Positions 35,282-43,799 of a stretch of DNA of 64,000 nucleotides are shown in pieces. Where the stretch lies: the NCBI RefSeq assembly GCF_001544555.2, contig NZ_FCOK02000048.1:1-64000 (forward strand), given 5' to 3'. Source of the DNA: Caballeronia udeis. GTDB lineage: Bacteria; Pseudomonadota; Gammaproteobacteria; Burkholderiales; Burkholderiaceae. A program made the position numbers and the translations under genes. The notes beneath the pieces are model-generated. The model was not told where the DNA came from, did no database searches, and was given only the letters and a program-made list of their open reading frames with translations. The number at the start of each line of letters is the position of its first letter. Position 1 is the first letter of the stretch.

Positions 35282-36286
35282 ATGCAGAAGAAACAACTGT
35301 TTGCCGATCGGTTACTAGCACAAATGCCGTCGTTGCGGGCGCTGCGATGTTTCGTGACCGCGGCTCGTTACGAGAGTTTTACTCTGGCGGCGGAGGTCTT
35401 GTGTGTCACTCAGGCGGCCGTGAGCAGGCAGATCAAGGAGCTTGAGGACGCTTTGGATGTCCCGTTGTTCGAGCGGACAGGACGACACATTGCACTGACG
35501 GACTCAGGCCGCATTTTGTATAACGCTTCCTACCTCTCGATCATGAATATCGCCGAGGCGGCTGAAGCAGTGCGGCGCTCGGATAAACAGGCATTGAGCA
35601 TATGCGTTTCGCATACGTTCTCGGCCCTCTGGCTGTCCTCCAGGCTGCCACGTTTCCGGGCACAATTTCCAGAAATCAAGCTTAACGTCATGGTCACCGA
35701 GCACTTCATGGAACTCGACGAGCTCATGCAGCCGGATGTCATCATCACGAAGAATCCGCCGCGCGAACTTGAATACGACGTGGAGCCGCTGTTTCACGAT
35801 GTTGTTTATCCAGTCTGCAGCCCTGGGTTCTTTGAAAGCCACTTTCAGGGAAAAGCGTTAAAGCCGCTGGACTTACTTGCGCATTCCACCCTCCATTTAT
35901 CCTTGTTGGGACGCGCGCAGGTTTGTGAGCACGTTGATTGGCGCGTATGGAGCAACTGGTTCCAGCAAGGTGACGGCTCGGACAGGTATGCGCCGGGCGA
36001 GCACTTTGAGAGTAACGACTACCGGCTCCTTGTTTCGTCGGCTGAGGGCGGCGAAGGAACGCTTCTTGGGTGGCATCACCTGGTCCATCGTCAAGTTGAC
36101 CAAGGCACACTTGTGCGTCCGGTGCGGGACGCGATAGTCTTTCACGATAGGCACCACTACCTCATTACACACAAGAAGGCCACTGAGCGGCCCGAATACC
36201 AGTTGTTCCGTGAATGGCTGATCAGCGAGGTAAAGGAAATGATGGCGAGCTGGCGCGAAACCGGCGAAGAACGCAAGGCTTTGTAG
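35282..36286 (+). CDS. LysR-family transcriptional regulator 1
   Basis: A 334-residue regulator. The winged helix (LRALRCFVTAARYESFTLAA, then VTQAAVSRQIKELEDALDVP) is followed by a GcvA-type effector domain. The ATG at 35282 is taken as the start; a TTG at 35267 is in frame. It is co-directional with the catabolic genes 200 bp upstream and probably regulates them. Confidence 0.9.
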   Translation: MQKKQLFADRLLAQMPSLRALRCFVTAARYESFTLAAEVLCVTQAAVSRQIKELEDALDVPLFERTGRHIALTDSGRILYNASYLSIMNIAEAAEAVRRSDKQALSICVSHTFSALWLSSRLPRFRAQFPEIKLNVMVTEHFMELDELMQPDVIITKNPPRELEYDVEPLFHDVVYPVCSPGFFESHFQGKALKPLDLLAHSTLHLSLLGRAQVCEHVDWRVWSNWFQQGDGSDRYAPGEHFESNDYRLLVSSAEGGEGTLLGWHHLVHRQVDQGTLVRPVRDAIVFHDRHHYLITHKKATERPEYQLFREWLISEVKEMMASWRETGEERKAL

Positions 36287-36366
36287 GTTCGTGCTTGCCC
36301 CCGCCATTATCTGGTAAGGGCCAACCAATCGACCCACCAAAGAAACTAGCGGGTCGAGCGAGAAAT

Positions 36367-37403
36367 ATGATTAGTAATACATTACAAATTTACGATGAAC
36401 CGTCGAAACCCCTAAGGTTTGGAATTGTGCTTTTGCCAAACTTTACGCTGACGGCTTTCTCAGGATTTGTGGACCTTCTGAGGCTAGCAAGCGATGAGGG
36501 GATATGAGTCGGCCGGTGCGCTGTTCTTGGATGGTAGTTGGCGAGAATATCCTGCCGGTCAGGGCCAGTTGCGGAATTCAGGTTGTACCATGGGCGACCT
36601 TCGACAAGGCGGAGCCATTCGACTACGTGGTCATAGTCGGCGGGTTGCTGCATTCCGGTCCCGCAGCGAGCGAAGCGACAATCCGTTTTATCCGTTCAGC
36701 AGGCGAAAGTTCCGCAACGGTCGTCGGAATATGCACGGGCGTATTCGCGTTGATGCGAGCCGATATCATGAACGGCTACCGAATTTGCGTGAGCTGGTTT
36801 CACTACTGGGACTTTCTTGAGCGATTTCCGCAGGCGGCCGAGGCAGACCTCGTTGCTGACCGGCTGTTCGTGATTGATCGGCGTCGCATCACGTGTTCGG
36901 GAGGATCTGCGTCGATTGACGTGGCGGCGGCAATCCTGCTTCGGCATTTCGAAGCGAGCATCGTTCAAAAAGCACTTCGTATATTGCTGGTAGATGACGC
37001 GCAGAAAGGCAATGCACCGCAACCGTATCCGCTAGGACTGAAACCGGCATCAAATCCGAAAATTCGAAGAGCAATCCTGTTAATGGAGCAGCACATCGGC
37101 AAACGTCTGACCTTGCCCGACCTTGCGAGAAGACTAGAGGTATCGGTTCGCCAGCTTGAGAGATTGTTTCAGGCGGAAACTGGGCAGTCTCCCGTAGCCT
37201 ACGATCGGCAGATTCGGATGCGAATGACAGCGTGGCTGCTGACGAGTTCTGACCGGACGGTCGCAGATATCGCTGCCTCGTGTGGCTTCACCGACGCATC
37301 CCATTTAAACAGGGAGTTCAAAAAGAGCTTTGGAGTAAGACCCGTAGCATATCGGGAAACTCAGGCCCTGGAAGAGATGGGGCTCACTCAGCCATGCCCA
37401 TAA
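36367..37403 (+). pseudogene. GlxA/GbdR-type AraC regulator split by a frameshift
   Basis: Two frames together make one complete regulator of about 345 residues. 36367-36507 encodes the start of the DJ-1/PfpI-like domain (RFGIVLLPNFTLTAFSGFVD) and stops at TGA. 36504-37403 continues with VRCSWMVVGENILPVRASCG and ends in the AraC helix-turn-helix pair (LTLPDLARRLEVSVRQLERL and TVADIAASCGFTDASHLNRE). One missing base in a G-run near 36500 would restore the frame. The break creates an ATGA overlap, so some coupled translation is possible. GbdR, which activates betaine demethylation genes in Pseudomonas, has this architecture. Confidence 0.75.
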
Positions 37404-37406
37404 ATT

Positions 37407-37802
37407 ATGAAAAGTGAGCGTTCAAAAGTGGCACTGGAAATACAACACAGCGCCTCGACACCTGACGGTCGGCTAATCCACGCGCTTGATGAGCGTGACT
37501 GGCAGCCCATGATGATTCAAGGTAAGCGTCATCCTGGGTTCTGGATTATTCCGATAGTCGACGATGAGACTGGTTTATGGACCAGTTACTGGATGCGCCT
37601 GGACGCGGGTGCTCGGTCGCTCCTGCATACTCATACCTCTACCGAACTGCTGCTGATCATGGATGGGGTCTACACCGACCAGGACGGCACCGACATCACC
37701 GCCCGACAGGTTGTGACGTACGCGGCAGGTACGTCACACTGGTCGCACTCACGGGAAGGATGCACCGTGCTCGTGGTCACGAATAGCGAGTCAGAACTGT
37801 AA
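37407..37802 (+). CDS. Cupin-domain protein
   Basis: A 131-residue single-domain cupin. The metal-binding motif HTHTSTELLLIMDGVYTD at about residues 75-92 and a second-motif His in GTSHWSHS are present, as in ChrR-type and small dioxygenase-like cupins. It begins 3 bp after the AraC-type regulator's stop. The reaction is unknown. It lacks features I would associate with the cupin DMSP lyases beyond the common fold. Confidence 0.75.
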   Translation: MKSERSKVALEIQHSASTPDGRLIHALDERDWQPMMIQGKRHPGFWIIPIVDDETGLWTSYWMRLDAGARSLLHTHTSTELLLIMDGVYTDQDGTDITARQVVTYAAGTSHWSHSREGCTVLVVTNSESEL

Positions 37803-37907
37803 TCCTGGTTGTATCTGCAGGGAGCTGACTAGTGCCGACTTACCTTGCTGAAAACACGCCCAACGAACAATAGAATCTTAGCAATCCAACATTCTTTGAA
37901 CGGCAAT

Positions 37908-38837
37908 ATGAAACCAGGGTCGACAGCAACCAGAGGTTATCGGCATCTTATTCCTTCAGTCAACGCGCTTGTCGAGTTCGAAGCGGTTGCGCGCCTCAGC
38001 AGCTTCACTCTTGCCGCGCACGAACTTGGGGTGACGCAGGCCGCCGTAAGCAGGCAAGTCAAGTTCCTGGAGGAAACCCTTGGTAGTCGCCTCTTCCAGC
38101 GCCTCTACCGCGCTATCAAACTGACCGATGAGGGCGAAGAGCTGTATCTGGTCGTCGCCGAGTCAATGCAAAAGATTGCCGGAGTGTTCGACCGGCTTGC
38201 GAGCGGTCCCGTCCAGCAGGAACTTGTGCTCGCCGCAACCTCGGCTTTTTCATATTTTCGCCTCCTGCCCAGGCTTTCGTCTCTGAAAAAGTCTCAGCCG
38301 CAGCTTCAACTTCGCCTCTCCACACAGATGTTTACCTCGGACCTCCGGCACAAGGAGATTGATGTCGCGGTACGGTTTGGGAACGGACGCTGGGGCGATG
38401 GCACGGCCACGCTGCTGTTCGACGAAGAGGTGTTTCCGGTCTGCTCGCCAAAATGGTTAGAGTCGCAAGGGTCGCCCGAATCCCTGCAGGCCCTCGCCAA
38501 CGCGGCGCTCATCGAATCGGACTCGACCTCGGAAGGATGGATGGGGTGGGAGGCGTGGTTCCATGCAGTAGGCTTCAGACCCCAGCGGCTGAATTTTGCT
38601 CTGCGATGCAGCCTTTATACGGACGCAATCCAGGCCGCCCGTTTCGGTCACGGCATCGCTCTTGGCTGGGGTAGGCTCGTCCATGACATGCTCACGGCGG
38701 GTGAACTCGCGAGGCTACCCCTCGCCTCGTTTAAGGTAAGCGACTCATACTTCGTCGTGGTGCCTCACGGGCGTACTATCACGCCCGCGATAGATGGCCT
38801 GATCGACTGGCTTCGGGAAGACTCCGTTGATGGTTGA
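37908..38837 (+). CDS. LysR-family transcriptional regulator 2
   Basis: A 309-residue protein of the GcvA group (VNALVEFEAVARLSSFTLAA; VTQAAVSRQVKFLEETLGSR). The start at 37908 is chosen; an upstream TTG at 37845 would add 21 unusual residues. It stands directly upstream of, and co-directional with, the Rieske demethylase gene. Confidence 0.88.
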   Translation: MKPGSTATRGYRHLIPSVNALVEFEAVARLSSFTLAAHELGVTQAAVSRQVKFLEETLGSRLFQRLYRAIKLTDEGEELYLVVAESMQKIAGVFDRLASGPVQQELVLAATSAFSYFRLLPRLSSLKKSQPQLQLRLSTQMFTSDLRHKEIDVAVRFGNGRWGDGTATLLFDEEVFPVCSPKWLESQGSPESLQALANAALIESDSTSEGWMGWEAWFHAVGFRPQRLNFALRCSLYTDAIQAARFGHGIALGWGRLVHDMLTAGELARLPLASFKVSDSYFVVVPHGRTITPAIDGLIDWLREDSVDG

Positions 38838-39007
38838 CGCTCGTCAAGCCCCATCTGGCAAGCGTTTTACGCATATCGGACTGCATAACTTAAAGTAATG
38901 CCAGAACGAAAATAAAGCGCATTGACGCTCTTTTTCGTCACTCCAATACTGGGTTTCATAGCGGGAACAATCGAAATCCCGACACCCCTGAACGTTGGAG
39001 AAGGACG

Positions 39008-40279
39008 ATGTCTGAAGTGAAGATCAAGACTCATGGTGAGTTAATCCGTAGCCGTCAGCCCGGGCACGGTATGCCCGGTGAGCTCTTTGGTCGACAGGAC
39101 GTTTTTGAGACAGACGTCGGGGTCTTTTTCCACAAGCATTGGATTCTGGTTGGAGTCACTGCCGACGTTCCCGAGCCAGGGGATGTTTCGACCGTCGATA
39201 TCGGCAAGGCTTCAATCATCATTGTCCGGGACGACGACGGGAACGTCCGGACGTATCGCAACGTCTGTCGTCATCGCGGGGCGCGCCTCAAGGAGGCTGG
39301 GAAGTCGACCGTAGGCATGCTGGTGTGTCCTTACCACCAGTGGACGTACGATCTCGACGGCAGCCTGCGCCATACGATGCACATGGGTAAGGATTTCGAC
39401 ATGACCTGTCGCAGTCTCATTCCGGTGCACACCAGGATTGTCGGAACGCACATTTTTGTTTGTCTCGACGAGAATCCGCCGGAGGACATCTCGAAGCTGG
39501 AAGCGACGATGGCGCCGCGCTTCGCGCCGTACGACTTGCAGAACACCAAGATTGCCTTCGAGCAAGAAATCATCGAAAACGGCAACTGGAAGCTCGTCAT
39601 GGAGAATAACCGCGAGTGCTACCACTGCCAAGCCACTCATCCGGAGTTGACAGCGTCGTTCCTGCCCGAAGATTTTGGTTTCTGTCCTGAAAACCTCAGT
39701 GATGAATCTCTTCGCGCGCTTGAAGAGTACAAGGCGCGCAACGCCAAGTGCCAGGCAAGCTGGGAGCGTGAAGGATTCGTTGCCGAAGCCTTTGAGTGGC
39801 TCGACGAGGATGCGGTCACCCAGTTCCGGACGCAGCAGCTGGTTATTGCCGGCGCGGGTGAATCTCAGACTATCAGCACAAAGGTTGCCAGCACAAAGCT
39901 GTTAGGCAATCTCACACGACGTGACCTCGGGGATACGCACCTATGGACGCACAACTCGTGGACGCATGTCATGAGCGATCACGCGGTGATTACCTACATC
40001 ATCCCGCTTGCCCCAGATAAGACGCTGGTGCGCTCCAAATGGCTCGTCCACGCGGCTGCGGTAGAAGGTGCGGATTACACGATTTCGGATTTGACGGAAG
40101 TCTGGGTTGCGACTAACACGCAGGACAAGCATCTCGTCGAAATCACGCACGAGGGTACCCAAGACCCGGCATACGCACCCGGCATGTTTTCACCGTTCAC
40201 TGAAGTCTATGTCGACCAGTTCTCGCGCTGGTATGCGGCCCGACTGAACGCGCACGGCGTCAGAGCACAATCATCATGA
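39008..40279 (+). CDS. Rieske non-haem iron oxygenase alpha subunit (betaine demethylase-like)
   Basis: A 423-residue oxygenase. The Rieske 2Fe-2S ligands are Cys87-His89 (CRH) and Cys107-His110 (CPYH). The catalytic iron motif is NNRECYHCQATH, with His206 and His211. This matches the GbcA/stachydrine-demethylase branch, whose members oxidatively remove an N-methyl group as formaldehyde, rather than aromatic-ring dioxygenases. A good AAGGA lies before the ATG. It overlaps the reductase gene by ATGA, so the two components are made together. The ProVWX genes upstream should provide the substrate. Confidence 0.88.
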   Translation: MSEVKIKTHGELIRSRQPGHGMPGELFGRQDVFETDVGVFFHKHWILVGVTADVPEPGDVSTVDIGKASIIIVRDDDGNVRTYRNVCRHRGARLKEAGKSTVGMLVCPYHQWTYDLDGSLRHTMHMGKDFDMTCRSLIPVHTRIVGTHIFVCLDENPPEDISKLEATMAPRFAPYDLQNTKIAFEQEIIENGNWKLVMENNRECYHCQATHPELTASFLPEDFGFCPENLSDESLRALEEYKARNAKCQASWEREGFVAEAFEWLDEDAVTQFRTQQLVIAGAGESQTISTKVASTKLLGNLTRRDLGDTHLWTHNSWTHVMSDHAVITYIIPLAPDKTLVRSKWLVHAAAVEGADYTISDLTEVWVATNTQDKHLVEITHEGTQDPAYAPGMFSPFTEVYVDQFSRWYAARLNAHGVRAQSS

Positions 40280-41406
40280 ATTCTGTAGAAAGATTATTCG
40301 ACCGGATGCCGGAGTCTGCTGACCGACTCAGCAGCACGGGCACGTGGGAAAGCGGTGCGAGACAGTGGCCGAGTAGTGAGCAGCAGACGCTGATCTGCTG
40401 CCGCATTGTTGAAGAAACACACGACGTCAGGACGTTCGAGTTTCGCACGGAAGATGGTTTGCCCGTGCGCTTCGAGCCGGGTCAGTTCATGACGGTGTCG
40501 GGGACCGTACAGGGCCAGTCTGTTGCGCGCTGCTACACGATTTCCTCGCCTCCGACGCGTCCGTACCTGGTGTCCATTACAGTCAAGCGGGTTCCGGGGG
40601 GTGTCATGTCGAACTGGCTTCATGAAAATATGAAACCGGGAAACCAGTTGCACGCATATGGCCCGTCCGGCGCTTTCACTTCTACGGCATCTGCTGCTCC
40701 GAAGTCACTTTACCTATCGGCTGGCTCGGGTGTTACGCCGCTGATGTCGATGACCCGGGCTAGTGTAGACCTCGGGCTCGACCGCGATATCGCGTTTGTG
40801 CACAGCGCGAGAACGCCTGCCGATATTGTTTTTCGCGAGGAATTGCAAAGACTGGTGAAGCTGTCTCCGCGGCTCAAAGTCTTCTTCGTGTGCGAAGGCA
40901 TCGGCAACGAAAAAACTTGGGTCGGCGCGACGGGCCGATTGAGTATCCAACTGCTGTCGGAATGGCTTCCGGACTACGCGGATCGCGAGGTGTTCACCTG
41001 CGGTCCTGCAGGCTACATGAGTGCCGTAAGGGATTTGCTTCGCGAAGGTGGACATGACCCGGCACGCTATCATCAAGAAAGCTTCGACATCTCGGCAGCA
41101 GTAGCGCCTGAGCCTGCTGCGCCTGAGCGCGAGAGGGCTCAAGATACGTTCACGGTCAAGCTGTCCCGATCGTCGAAGACATTCACGATGGGTGTGTCGG
41201 AAACAGTGCTCTCGGCTGCGAAAAAGGCAGGTGTCGTGATCGCGTCCTCTTGCACTCAAGGCGTCTGCGGTACCTGCAAGACCAAGGTGCTCGAGGGTAC
41301 CGTCGATATGAAGCACAACGGGGGTATCCGGGAGCGCGAAGTCCAGAAGGGTTTCCGCCTTCTGTGCTGCAGCCGCCCTACATCGGACTTGGTCCTTGAG
41401 CTGTAA
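40276..41406 (+). CDS. Ferredoxin-reductase component of the Rieske oxygenase (GbcB-like)
   Basis: A 376-residue electron-transfer protein: an FAD-binding barrel (RCYTISSPPTRPYLVSITVK), an NAD(P) domain (LYLSAGSGVTPLMSM, EVFTCGPAGYM) and a C-terminal plant-type 2Fe-2S ferredoxin (SCTQGVCGTCK and LLCCSRP). It passes electrons from NAD(P)H to the oxygenase encoded just upstream. The order FAD-NAD-ferredoxin matches GbcB. It overlaps the oxygenase gene by 4 bp. Confidence 0.92.
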   Translation: MNSVERLFDRMPESADRLSSTGTWESGARQWPSSEQQTLICCRIVEETHDVRTFEFRTEDGLPVRFEPGQFMTVSGTVQGQSVARCYTISSPPTRPYLVSITVKRVPGGVMSNWLHENMKPGNQLHAYGPSGAFTSTASAAPKSLYLSAGSGVTPLMSMTRASVDLGLDRDIAFVHSARTPADIVFREELQRLVKLSPRLKVFFVCEGIGNEKTWVGATGRLSIQLLSEWLPDYADREVFTCGPAGYMSAVRDLLREGGHDPARYHQESFDISAAVAPEPAAPERERAQDTFTVKLSRSSKTFTMGVSETVLSAAKKAGVVIASSCTQGVCGTCKTKVLEGTVDMKHNGGIREREVQKGFRLLCCSRPTSDLVLEL

Positions 41407-41555
41407 CCGCCAGACGTGCAGGAGCGGCAGCACATCCTGGGTATCTGCCGAGGCTGCTTCTGCCGGTCCAATTCCTCTGCATGGGCGCGAAGCAAACGCT
41501 ACGCCCTCACTGAAGACCACACAACAACGAAGCGCTACCTCTCCGGAGGGTTTGC

Positions 41556-42785
41556 ATGTCCGGCAGTCATATGATTGACGTGAGCAGTGTCGCGAATCTG
41601 AAAAGAACAGAAAGCACGTTGTTTAATGTTCGGGCGTACAGATTGGCACGTGTGCTTGAAGTGCTGAAGAAGAATGACTGTGCCGCGATTTTGCTCTATG
41701 ACCCGGTGAACATCCGCTATGCAACTGACACGTCGAATATGCAGATATGGACCGGGCGCAATCCGTCTCGCTATGTCATGGTATTTGCCGATGGTCGCGT
41801 CATTGGTTGGGAATTCCATAGCTGTGACCATGTATGGGACGGGCTGACCCTAGACTTTGAGTTGCGCAGTGCTGTCGCCTGGAATTTTTTCAGTGCTGGG
41901 AACGACGCCGAGCGCCGCGCCAGCGTCTGGGGCGCAGAGATTGTTGACGTCATGCGCGAGAGTGCTGCGGGCGAACTCCGCCTCGCGGTCGACCGGCTCG
42001 ACCCTATCGGGGCCGCTTATTTAGTTAAGAATGGCCTGACGCTCCTGGACGGGCAGGCAATGATGGAGATTGCCCGCTCGGTCAAATCGGTTGACGAACT
42101 TGTACTCATAGGGGAGTCGCTACACGTTTGCGAAAAAGGAATAGAACGCATGCATCAGGAGCTTCGGCCGGGGATGACGGAGCAGGACCTTTGGGCAAAC
42201 CTTCACTACGAGAACATCCGGCATGGCGGAGAGTGGATCGAAACGCGGCTCCTCGCTTCAGGGGACAAGACCAACCCCTGGATGCACGAATGCTCCGCTC
42301 GGGTATTGCAAGGTGGCGAGTTGCTCGCCTTCGACACGGACATGGTTGGTCCGAATGGCTACTGCTCGGATATATCTCGCACATGGACGGTGGGACACAC
42401 TCGTCCATCTGATGAGCAGCGCAAGCTCTATGAAGCTGCCTATTCGCAAGTACATTTCAACATGGATCTGATTCGCCCGGGTATGGCGTTTCGAGAGTTT
42501 TCTGAAAAGGCTTGGAAGATACCGGAAATCTATCTGAAGAACCGGTATAGCTGCGTAGCCCATGGCATCGGCATGGTCGACGAGTATCCGAACATAGTGC
42601 ACCAGGTGGACTGGGATAGCTCGGGCTATGACGGCCTGTTTGAAGCCGGCATGACGCTCTGTGTAGAGAGCTACATCGGCGCAGAAAATGGATCTCAAGG
42701 GGTGAAGCTCGAGCAGCAGGTATTGCTTACAGGAGGCGGCTGTGTGCCTCTCGCGTCATGCAGCTTCGAAACCGACTGGCTGTGA
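41556..42785 (+). CDS. M24-family metalloenzyme, candidate DMSP lyase DddP
   Basis: A 409-residue protein with the creatinase/aminopeptidase-P (M24) fold. Metal ligands are Asp260, Asp262, Asp272, His336, Glu371 and Glu386. From memory, structural work on DddP assigns Asp295, Asp297, Asp307, His371, Glu406 and Glu421, so all six agree at a constant offset of 35. The proposed catalytic Asp377 corresponds to Asp342 (GMVDEYP) and substrate-contact Tyr366 to Tyr331. The FDTDMVGPNGYCSDISR segment is close to DddP. DddP splits dimethylsulfoniopropionate to acrylate and DMS. A related role on a betaine-like compound, or ordinary Xaa-Pro or creatinase chemistry, cannot be excluded. GGAGGG precedes the ATG. 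Confidence 0.78.
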   Translation: MSGSHMIDVSSVANLKRTESTLFNVRAYRLARVLEVLKKNDCAAILLYDPVNIRYATDTSNMQIWTGRNPSRYVMVFADGRVIGWEFHSCDHVWDGLTLDFELRSAVAWNFFSAGNDAERRASVWGAEIVDVMRESAAGELRLAVDRLDPIGAAYLVKNGLTLLDGQAMMEIARSVKSVDELVLIGESLHVCEKGIERMHQELRPGMTEQDLWANLHYENIRHGGEWIETRLLASGDKTNPWMHECSARVLQGGELLAFDTDMVGPNGYCSDISRTWTVGHTRPSDEQRKLYEAAYSQVHFNMDLIRPGMAFREFSEKAWKIPEIYLKNRYSCVAHGIGMVDEYPNIVHQVDWDSSGYDGLFEAGMTLCVESYIGAENGSQGVKLEQQVLLTGGGCVPLASCSFETDWL

Positions 42786-43681
42786 AACTGTCGGCAGGAG
42801 TTGTTCGTTTCGTTCCTAAATTAGATCGCCATCCCGTGATGAGTCAGCACCCGATAACACCTATGCATGAGTCGGATCTAGCCGAGGTGCTGAGGATGCA
42901 GGCAGCAATTGACGTCACCCTGACGTCAATTGCTGACATGGGAGCCGGGCGGTGGCCGCAGCACGGAAGCACCGTTCGCTCCGCACATGTCTTCGATACG
43001 ACAGACGTTGATGATTTAAAAAGCGTCGGATCTTGGATCAACAATGAGGCCGATAAGCGAACCGTGTTTTGCGTTGGATCGAGCGGTGTCGAGACAGCAT
43101 TGGTGGAATGTGGTGCGCTTGTGTCAACATCCGCCCGTCATAGCGAATGTCGTTTGCACAAACACAATCGCATGGTCGTCGTTTCAGGGAGCTGCTCAAA
43201 AACCACTTCGAGCCAGATCGACGTAGCCGTAGCAGCGGGATTCGTTCCTGTACTCCTTGATGTCGACCGGCTGATGCTCGACCCCGAAATAGAAAACGTG
43301 ATCGCTACGACAGTGCGCGCCGCTTCAGAAGCGATCGCGCGCGGTAACGACCCGATTATCTATTCCGCGAAAGGCGCTAGGACCGACACGCGCCGAGGAG
43401 ACCCCACAGAACTTGAAAGTCGAATTGGCGAATGCCTTGGCGAAATACTGTCCGAATTGCTCAGTATCCGTCAAATTGACCGGGCTGCCATTGCGGGCGG
43501 GGACACCTCAGGCCGCGTTACGCGGGCGCTCGGCGCGGTCGCAATCAAAGTCGCGGTGCATATAACTCCAGGCGCACCGCTCTGCGAACTATATCGGCCC
43601 GGACGTACACCTCTTTTAGTGGCTCTCAAGGGTGGTCAAATGGGATCTGATGACTATTTTATCAAAGTGAGAGACGCGTAA
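42758..43681 (+). pseudogene. Four-carbon acid sugar kinase, N-terminally truncated
   Basis: The open frame overlaps the end of the M24 gene and from about 42790 encodes the second half of a DUF1537/OtnK-type kinase. It shows LDRHPVMSQHPITPM, then the nucleotide-binding domain with VVSGSCSKTTSSQID, GGDTSGRVTRALG and LVALKGGQMGSDDYF. Such kinases are about 420 residues; the first 150, which form the substrate site, are missing. The homology begins right at the M24 stop codon, so a deletion has probably joined the two genes. The usual partner genes of this kinase are not present. Confidence 0.75.
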
Positions 43682-43799
43682 CTCCAACAGCGTTTGCGGG
43701 AGGTCTCCGTCGAACTGCTCGAAGGGCAAATCTTGAGGCGGCTTCATAAACCGGAGTTTGAACCACGCTAAGCTGTCGGCGAATTGTGGTTGGACTCCG

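Noticed and set aside
37407..37802. The cupin protein considered as a cupin DMSP lyase (DddL/DddQ/DddW type) because of the DddP-like gene nearby.
   Set aside because: It has only the generic HxH...E cupin motif and is short; nothing specific to those lyases is visible.
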